Assembly (NCBI RefSeq): GCF_003444775.1
Contig: NZ_CP021083.1
Span: forward strand, 186,001 to 250,000
Length of the DNA: 64,000 nucleotides
Reading direction: 5' to 3'
Source: Deinococcus ficus
Lineage (GTDB): Bacteria > Deinococcota > Deinococci > Deinococcales > Deinococcaceae
Part shown: positions 61,368 through 64,000 of the stretch, piece by piece
Layout: every line of letters starts with the position of its first letter
Position numbering within the stretch: position 1 is the first letter of the stretch
The notes under the pieces: model-generated
The model's database searches: none
The model's input: only the letters and a program-made list of their open reading frames with translations
What the model was told of the DNA's origin: nothing
Translations under genes and position numbers: made by a program

Positions 61368-62507
61368 ATGAAACGAACCCTCGCTGCCCTGACCCTCTTC
61401 ACCGCCCTCGCCACCGCCCAGGCCGAAATCCGTGTCGGCGTGGTCGTCTCCGCCACCGGCCCCGCCGCCAGCCTCGGCATTCCCGAGAAGAACACCGTCG
61501 CCCTGCTGCCCCAGACCATCGGCGGCCAGAAGGTCGTGTACACCATCCTGGACGACGCCAGCGACACCACCGCCGCCGTCACCGCCACCCGCAAGCTCAT
61601 CCAGGACAGCAAGGTGGACATCATCATCGGGACCACCACCACGCCCGCGTCCCTCGCCATGATCGACGTGGTCGCCGAGGCCAAGGTGCCCCTGATCAGC
61701 CTGGCCGCCAGCGAGGCAATCATCGCGCCCATCGACGCCAAACGCCAGTGGGTCTTCAAGACCCCCCAGACCGACGCCCTGATGGCCGCCGCCATTGTGG
61801 ACCACATGGCCCGCAACAAGGTCAAGACCGTCGGGTACATCGGCTTCAACGACGCCTACGGCGAAGGCTGGCTGGCCGAACTGAAGAAGAACGCCGCCAA
61901 GAAAGGCGTGCGCATCGTCGCCGAGGAGCGCTACGGGCGCAGCGACACCAGCGTCACCGGCCAGACCCTGAAACTGCTCGCCGCGAAGCCCGACGCCGTC
62001 CTGATCGGCGCGTCCGGCGTGCCGGCCGTGCTGCCCCAGAAGACCCTGAACGACCGCGGGTACGCCGGCAAGATCTACCAGACGCACGGCGTCGCCAATG
62101 CCGACTTCCTGCGCGTCGGCGGCAAGGACGTCGAAGGCGCCATCCTCCCGGTCGGCCCGGTGCTCGTCGCCGACCAGCTCGCCACCAGCGTGCCCAACCG
62201 CAAGGTCGCGTTGGACTACATGAACCTGTACGAGAGCAAGTACGGCCAGAACACCGTGTCCGGCTTCGGCGCGCACATGTGGGACGCCGGCCTGCTCCTC
62301 CAGAAGGCCATTCCCGCCGCGCTGAAGAAAGCCAAACCCGGCACGCCCGCCTTCCGCGACGCGCTGCGCGACGCCATCGAAGGCACCCGCAACGTGATCG
62401 GCACGCACGGCATCTTCAACATGAGCGCCACCAACCACCTCGGCCTCGACGCCCGCAGCCGCGTCATGGTGCAGGTCGTGAACGGCAACTGGAAACTGCT
62501 CAAGTAA
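61368..62507 (+). CDS. orphan LivK-like substrate-binding protein
   Basis: A 379-residue periplasmic protein with a signal peptide (MKRTLAALTLFTALATAQAE). The mature start IRVGVVVSATGPAASLGIPE and the block FNDAYGEGWLAELKKNAAKKG belong to the Peripla_BP_6 group. AGGA precedes ATG 61368. No permease or ATPase gene is adjacent, so it either works with a transporter elsewhere, perhaps the liv operon at 12.4-17.1 kb, or serves a sensor. The ligand is unknown. A strong terminator follows. Confidence 0.87.
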   Translation: MKRTLAALTLFTALATAQAEIRVGVVVSATGPAASLGIPEKNTVALLPQTIGGQKVVYTILDDASDTTAAVTATRKLIQDSKVDIIIGTTTTPASLAMIDVVAEAKVPLISLAASEAIIAPIDAKRQWVFKTPQTDALMAAAIVDHMARNKVKTVGYIGFNDAYGEGWLAELKKNAAKKGVRIVAEERYGRSDTSVTGQTLKLLAAKPDAVLIGASGVPAVLPQKTLNDRGYAGKIYQTHGVANADFLRVGGKDVEGAILPVGPVLVADQLATSVPNRKVALDYMNLYESKYGQNTVSGFGAHMWDAGLLLQKAIPAALKKAKPGTPAFRDALRDAIEGTRNVIGTHGIFNMSATNHLGLDARSRVMVQVVNGNWKLLK

Positions 62508-62518
62508 CCCCGACGGGC

Positions 62519-62547
62519 AAGGGGGCCGGGTCTGACCCGGCCCCCTT
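62519..62547. terminator. rho-independent terminator
   Basis: A perfect 13-bp stem AAGGGGGCCGGGT / ACCCGGCCCCCTT with a 3-nt loop, ending in TTT on the plus strand, lies 11 bp after the binding-protein stop. It can also serve the convergent kinase gene. Confidence 0.85.
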
Positions 62548-62560
62548 TGGCTTGCCTGTC

Positions 62561-63424
62561 CTAGCTGCCCAGTGCGGCCGCCAGGGCGTGGTCGCCCGGA
62601 ACCACCTGCACGCCACTCAGGTGCGCGGTGAGTTCCTGGCCGAGCAGCGGCGAGATGCGGAACGCGCCGCCCGACGCGGTCACCGGCAGCGGCCCGGTGT
62701 GCACCTGCACGCGCCGCGCGAGATCCGCCAGGGACTCGGCGGCGTCCCGCACCAGCACCAGGGCCTGGGGGTCGCCCTGGTCCGCGGCGCGGCCCACCGC
62801 GGGCGCCAGCGACGCGATCGCCGCGGCGCCGGGCGTGCCGTACGCAAAGCCCCGCAGCGTGTCCCAGTCCAGGCCGCCGGTGAGGGCCGCGACCTCCCGG
62901 GCCAGGGGCGTATCCGGCGGGCCGCCCACGTCCAGGGCGTCGGTCAGGACCCGCAGCGCCGCCCGGCCCAGGCTGAACCCCCCGCCGTCGTCACCCAGGC
63001 GGTAGCCGCGTCCGCCGGCGCGGACCACCTCCCCGCCCGCAGTGACGTGGTAGGCGATGCTGCCGGTCCCGGCGTACACCAGGACGCCTTCCCCGGGCCG
63101 GAAGTGCGCGCGGTAGGCGAGGTCCAGGTCGCCCTCCACCTGCACCGCCTCCGGCGGCAGCCCGAAGGCGAGGGCGACCTGCCCGGCGACCTCCGCGGCC
63201 CGCGCTGAGCTCCGGGAGAGGCCCGGCAGGCCCAGGTGCACCGCCTGGGGCCGCTCACCGACGGCCCGCACCAGCGCGTCCAGATGCGCCGCACCTTCCG
63301 GCGTCAGCAGGAGCAGGCTGGTGAGAGGCGGGGTGACGCCGCGCGCCACCGCCACGCCGCCGCGCGCGAGCACCCACTTGGTGCCGCTGCCCCCGGCGTC
63401 CACACCCAGGCGGGTGGCGCTCAT
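62561..63424 (-). CDS. BadF/BadG/BcrA/BcrD ATPase family protein, probable N-acetylglucosamine kinase
   Basis: A 287-residue ASKHA-fold protein. The phosphate 1 motif is LGVDAGGSGTKWVLA, phosphate 2 is VYAGTGSIAYHV, and GYRLGDDGGGFSLGRAAL follows, the usual signature of the NAGK branch. It would phosphorylate an amino sugar with ATP. Its ATG overlaps the stop of a glycosyl-hydrolase-like gene (ATGA), which suggests that hydrolase and kinase act in sequence on the same glycan. Confidence 0.82.
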   Translation of the reverse strand: MSATRLGVDAGGSGTKWVLARGGVAVARGVTPPLTSLLLLTPEGAAHLDALVRAVGERPQAVHLGLPGLSRSSARAAEVAGQVALAFGLPPEAVQVEGDLDLAYRAHFRPGEGVLVYAGTGSIAYHVTAGGEVVRAGGRGYRLGDDGGGFSLGRAALRVLTDALDVGGPPDTPLAREVAALTGGLDWDTLRGFAYGTPGAAAIASLAPAVGRAADQGDPQALVLVRDAAESLADLARRVQVHTGPLPVTASGGAFRISPLLGQELTAHLSGVQVVPGDHALAAALGS

Positions 63425-64000
63425 GGCAGGTGCAGGTCCGGCAGCACGGTGACCTGCCGCGGCAGCGGCGTGATCCTCTCGGTGGTCACGTCCCCGACCT
63501 GCACCTGCACCGGGCCCAGCGGCAGGCGCATGAAGCCGTAGCGGCCGCGGCCGTCCGTCTGCGTGCGGGCCACCTCCTGCCCCTGGGCGTCCAGCAGCAG
63601 CACCGTCCGGCCGCCCAGCGGGCCGCTGCCCACCTGCACCTGCCCGCTCACGGCGCGCAGGTGGGCGGGGTTCGGGCGGTCCCAGCGCACGGGCCGCTCG
63701 AAGGGCCCGCCCTCCCCGGAGAGTTTCGTGGTGAGTTCCGGCAGCACCTGCTCCTTGGTGCGGCGGTTCTCGTTCACGTCCTTGTCCGGCGTGCGGTAGG
63801 AGTACCCGGCCCAGCCGTCCAGGCCGGCCTCGCGGGTCTTCCAGACCTGATTGACACTGCTGTCCTGGTCGTTCAGGTAGATGGCGGCGCCGCTCACCTG
63901 ATGCACGCCCGTCTCCTCCTGCAGGCGGGCGGCGAAGGCGTTCCACTGGTCGAACCACAGCGCCTGCGCGGGCACGAAGTCGCGCTTGTAGTTCATCATG
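63421..64000 (-). CDS. C-terminal part of a family-10-like glycosyl hydrolase (GHL10/YngK type)
   Basis: The gene runs in from beyond the right edge; about 190 residues are visible. NYKRDFVPAQALWFDQWNAF and the GLDGWAGYSYRTP region resemble the end of the GHL10 (DUF187) barrel. The last ~85 residues (HLRAVSGQVQVGSGPLGGRT onward) look like a carboxypeptidase-regulatory/transthyretin-like beta domain. An ATG at 63999 is internal, not a likely start. It is coupled to the amino-sugar kinase. Confidence 0.65.
   Translation of the reverse strand, partial: MMNYKRDFVPAQALWFDQWNAFAARLQEETGVHQVSGAAIYLNDQDSSVNQVWKTREAGLDGWAGYSYRTPDKDVNENRRTKEQVLPELTTKLSGEGGPFERPVRWDRPNPAHLRAVSGQVQVGSGPLGGRTVLLLDAQGQEVARTQTDGRGRYGFMRLPLGPVQVQVGDVTTERITPLPRQVTVLPDLHLP

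Overview
The window looks like part of a secondary replicon (plasmid, megaplasmid or second chromosome) of a Deinococcus-like bacterium. The reasons are a high-GC sequence, a ParA/ParB-like/iteron/Rep replication module at 53.0-56.5 kb, and several genes whose TANNNT -10 box sits 6-8 nt before the start codon, as described for leaderless Deinococcus transcripts. The genus is an inference from these features; no marker gene proves it.

Layout. 0-4.3 kb is one end of an exopolysaccharide locus: an ATP-grasp-like protein, a GT4 glycosyltransferase, an anchored beta-rich protein and a Wzy/O-antigen-ligase-like membrane protein. 4.4-8.8 kb is a scarred zone: a phage-tail-like operon carrying a NodB deacetylase, an IS3-family element, a decayed IS5-family transposase and remnants of a phosphoglucomutase gene. 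8.7-12.3 kb holds a DUF2339 membrane protein and a GNAT acetyltransferase. 12.4-17.1 kb is a complete branched-chain-amino-acid-type ABC transporter operon (livG-livF-SBP-livH-livM). 17.3-31.1 kb is a run of scavenging and metabolic genes: two alpha/beta hydrolases (one MetX-like), a DHA2 exporter, an FAD amine-oxidase-like protein, DUF1275, a cysteine hydrolase, a TauE exporter with a small membrane partner, gamma-glutamyltransferase, a flavoprotein dehydrogenase, a HAD-like protein with lost catalytic residues, a formamidase/acetamidase and an M42 peptidase.

31.1-41.8 kb is a homoprotocatechuate (4-hydroxyphenylacetate) meta-cleavage operon, hpaG-secreted protein-hpaE-SDR-hpaB-hpaD-sulfite-oxidase-like-hpaH-hpaI, divergent from a PucR/CdaR-type regulator. 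It lacks recognisable hpaC and hpaF and contains three genes not normally in the pathway. 43.1-49.2 kb is a tightly overlapping operon for UDP-N-acetyl-L-fucosamine synthesis and transfer (fnlA/B/C type), ending in a fusion of a sugar epimerase with an undecaprenyl-phosphate sugar-1-phosphate transferase. 49.5-51.8 kb couples a SufS cysteine desulfurase and an Rrf2 regulator to a divergent group III truncated haemoglobin, with a palindromic operator candidate between them. A radical SAM protein follows.

53.0-56.5 kb is the replication and partition module. It has two long perfect inverted repeats before parA, a small ParB-like gene, ten 15-bp iterons, two perfect DnaA boxes, an AT-rich segment and a Rep gene with a GTG start. 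Three further iteron copies lie downstream, one of them inside the 3' end of the formate dehydrogenase gene, where it encodes part of the protein C-terminus. 56.6-61.0 kb is fdhA-DUF1641-fdhD. The right edge has an orphan substrate-binding protein, a BadF/GlcNAc-kinase-type ATPase and the C-terminal part of a family-10-like glycosyl hydrolase cut by the window end.
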